Below, in pieces: positions 62,459 through 64,000 of a stretch of DNA of 64,000 bases; position 1 is the stretch's first letter; each line of letters begins with the position of its first letter. The stretch comes from Klebsiella variicola. Lineage in GTDB: Bacteria > Pseudomonadota > Gammaproteobacteria > Enterobacterales > Enterobacteriaceae. The translations under genes and the position numbers were made by a program. The notes beneath the pieces are model-generated. The model was not told the origin of the DNA. It did not search any database and saw nothing but the letters and a program-made list of their open reading frames with translations. The DNA is taken from assembly GCF_000828055.2 (NCBI RefSeq), contig NZ_CP010523.2, forward strand, positions 4,774,001 through 4,838,000, in the 5' to 3' direction.

Positions 62459-63853
62459 TTATCCCCCGCCTTTGTGCATCTTCACGCAGTTGCGCCCCTC
62501 GCGCTTGGCGGCATACAGCGCGTTATCGGCGTCGCGCAGCAGCAGGTTGTAATCGGGGTGACCGGTGTGGGCGGCAAAGCCAATGCTGGCGGTGATGGGG
62601 ATCTGCGTGTCGCCGCCAACGTTAAACGCCAGCTGGCCAATCTTTTTGCGCAGACGTTCAAGGAGAGGGGAAGCCTCTGCCGCACGGGTCTCCACCAGCA
62701 CCAGCAGAAACTCCTCGCCGCCGTAGCGGAAGAGATAGTCGCTGGAGCGAATATTATCGCTGAGCAGATCGGCTACGTGCTTAATGGCGCGGTCGCCGAC
62801 CATATGGCCCCATTTGTCATTGATCTCTTTAAAGAAATCAATATCGATAATCGCTACCGTCAGCGGCAGGTCATACTCAATCGCCAGGGTGACTTCATGC
62901 TTGAGCACCACCGGCAGATAGCGACGGTTAAGCAGGTTGGTCAGTGCGTCTTTGCCATTTTGCATCTGCGACAGACTACTGAATAACACTCCCAGCTGGC
63001 TGCTGATGTGCTGGCAATGGATATGGATCTTTTGCAGCAGGCTCTGAGTATTTTTATAACCAGCATCCTGTTCCGCGGTACGCCATTCGGTAATCAACGC
63101 ATCCACCTGACCGATCAACTCAGTAATCTCCCCCATCTGCGGATTGTGGTTAAAATAGCGAACGCATTTATGGCGAAACCACAAACCAAATTCGGATTCA
63201 GATAATAACGTTGCGTTAAGGTCCGTCCTGTTCTCACTGACGATATTAAAAATCGCACTATTTTCCCAACCCGAAAGCGATGCCTGCTGCTTGCCATACT
63301 CCATCGGGACGTTATCCATCAGGCTGTACAGACGAAAAGCTTCTTCATTTTTGGTAGCCCGATAATGCGACAGCGTATAGGCGTGACACATCATCTCCAC
63401 CGCCATATTCATCGCCATGATCGCGTAATGGATAGCCGCTATCCCTGTGTCCCGCGCGACCTGGCTGTCACGAATCGCCTCCACCAGCCCGGATTTTATC
63501 TGCCGCGCGCCGCGCAGCACCGCCTCTGCCGGGATGCCAATCCGCGAATGAATGCTGCCGATCTGATACTGGCGCTCCGCAAGAGCCTGAAGATCCTCTT
63601 TTTCACAGGTCAGGATCTGCTGTACCCATCCCGCCAGAGAGCGGCTCAGACGTTCCTCAACCAGCTCATAAGAGAGGTGCCTGGCGATATCCGGATCCTG
63701 AAAAATAAAATCGTAAAAGCGGGTCGCTAACATCGACGATCGCTCATCGGCCATTTTTTTAAGTAATGCACGGACGTCCGGCGTCAGGCTGTCATACAGC
63801 GGTAGCCATTCCTTAAAAATCACGGCGATATATTTTTGGCTTTCTTCATTCAT
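62459..63853 (-). CDS. dosC: DosC-like globin-coupled diguanylate cyclase
   Basis: This 464-aa oxygen sensor has an N-terminal globin domain (about 1-160), a linker domain (about 170-295) and a GGDEF domain (about 300-460). Relative to E. coli DosC the haem-pocket residues are shifted by four: Tyr47, Leu69 and proximal His102 in IGSIHSRIG. The active-site loop is GGEEF at residues 378-382, preceded by IDIDFFKEINDKWGH. It should make cyclic di-GMP in response to O2. The usual neighbour, the dosP phosphodiesterase gene, is not seen in the window. Confidence 0.9.
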   Translation of the reverse strand: MNEESQKYIAVIFKEWLPLYDSLTPDVRALLKKMADERSSMLATRFYDFIFQDPDIARHLSYELVEERLSRSLAGWVQQILTCEKEDLQALAERQYQIGSIHSRIGIPAEAVLRGARQIKSGLVEAIRDSQVARDTGIAAIHYAIMAMNMAVEMMCHAYTLSHYRATKNEEAFRLYSLMDNVPMEYGKQQASLSGWENSAIFNIVSENRTDLNATLLSESEFGLWFRHKCVRYFNHNPQMGEITELIGQVDALITEWRTAEQDAGYKNTQSLLQKIHIHCQHISSQLGVLFSSLSQMQNGKDALTNLLNRRYLPVVLKHEVTLAIEYDLPLTVAIIDIDFFKEINDKWGHMVGDRAIKHVADLLSDNIRSSDYLFRYGGEEFLLVLVETRAAEASPLLERLRKKIGQLAFNVGGDTQIPITASIGFAAHTGHPDYNLLLRDADNALYAAKREGRNCVKMHKGGG

Positions 63854-63932
63854 GAAATTAAAGCACTCGTCGGATGTTTCTCAATGCCAGGAGCGGAATC
63901 ATATCGTAGTTACCGGGGGGCAACCAGATAAC

Positions 63933-63951
63933 AAAACAGGCGCCCTGTTTT
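63933..63951. terminator. Palindrome upstream of the dosC-like gene
   Basis: Perfect arms AAAACAGG / CCTGTTTT around CGC. The A and T runs make it a possible bidirectional terminator of the gene beyond the right edge, separating it from dosC. Confidence 0.6.
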
Positions 63952-64000
63952 CGCGGTTTTATCCTGACGGTTGGTATTTCTGTTAACGCACCGACAAGAC

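Overview
The window reads as chromosome of a member of the Klebsiella pneumoniae species complex. It is GC-rich and carries a complete hpa pathway, a chromosomal fosA, a type II (long-CutC) choline-utilisation microcompartment cluster, many Klebsiella-type REP elements, and the enterobacterial yji gene set (btsT-yjiX-yjiA, yjiN-mdtM, yjiM-yjiL, yjiH-yjiG, yjiS-yjiR).

Layout. 1-9875: 4-hydroxyphenylacetate catabolism (hpaG-end, E, D, F, H, I, X, A, then hpaBC). 9876-22582, minus strand: a contact-dependent growth inhibition (CDI) island. It holds cdiB, a 2635-residue cdiA and its cdiI, then three downstream modules: a toxin-deleted immunity gene, a VENN-headed orphan toxin/immunity pair, a second orphan pair fused to a near-identical copy of the pre-toxin region, and finally a third, shorter pre-toxin scrap. 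22583-26555: btsT, yjiX, yjiA behind recognisable BtsR and CRP sites. 26949-34901: yfaZ-like porin and lipoprotein, an aldehyde dehydrogenase, an Rpn nuclease, AraC and LysE genes, yjiN, mdtM, DUF2164. 34999-39577: yjiM-yjiL-DUF3343 and the opposing yjiH-yjiG-M20 peptidase operon. 39941-45370: LysR regulator, a MarR/HlyD/FUSC efflux operon, yjiS and yjiR. 45443-47633: lysR-fosA and a divergent quinone reductase. 47787-49699: TetR regulator and a MarT/FidL-like pair. 50146-61202: the cut cluster. 61249-62410: a second tryptophanyl-tRNA synthetase behind a Trp-codon attenuator. 62459-63853: a DosC-like haem diguanylate cyclase.

How the genes work together. HpaX and HpaBC import and hydroxylate 4-hydroxyphenylacetate, and HpaD-E-F-G-H-I cleave it to central metabolites. 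In the cut cluster, CutD activates CutC, which splits choline into trimethylamine and acetaldehyde inside a shell of CmcA-E. CutF, CutO and a PduL-type enzyme convert the aldehyde to acetyl-CoA, ethanol and acetyl phosphate.

The most unusual parts are the CDI island and the trpS attenuator. The CDI island looks like a stepwise record of toxin replacement: four two-helix immunity proteins of one architecture, immunity stop codons joined to or close to VENN codons, and an in-register direct repeat that could swap the active toxin by deleting 2999 bp. The trpS paralogue has a complete trp-type attenuator. No tRNA, rRNA, CRISPR array or insertion sequence was recognised.
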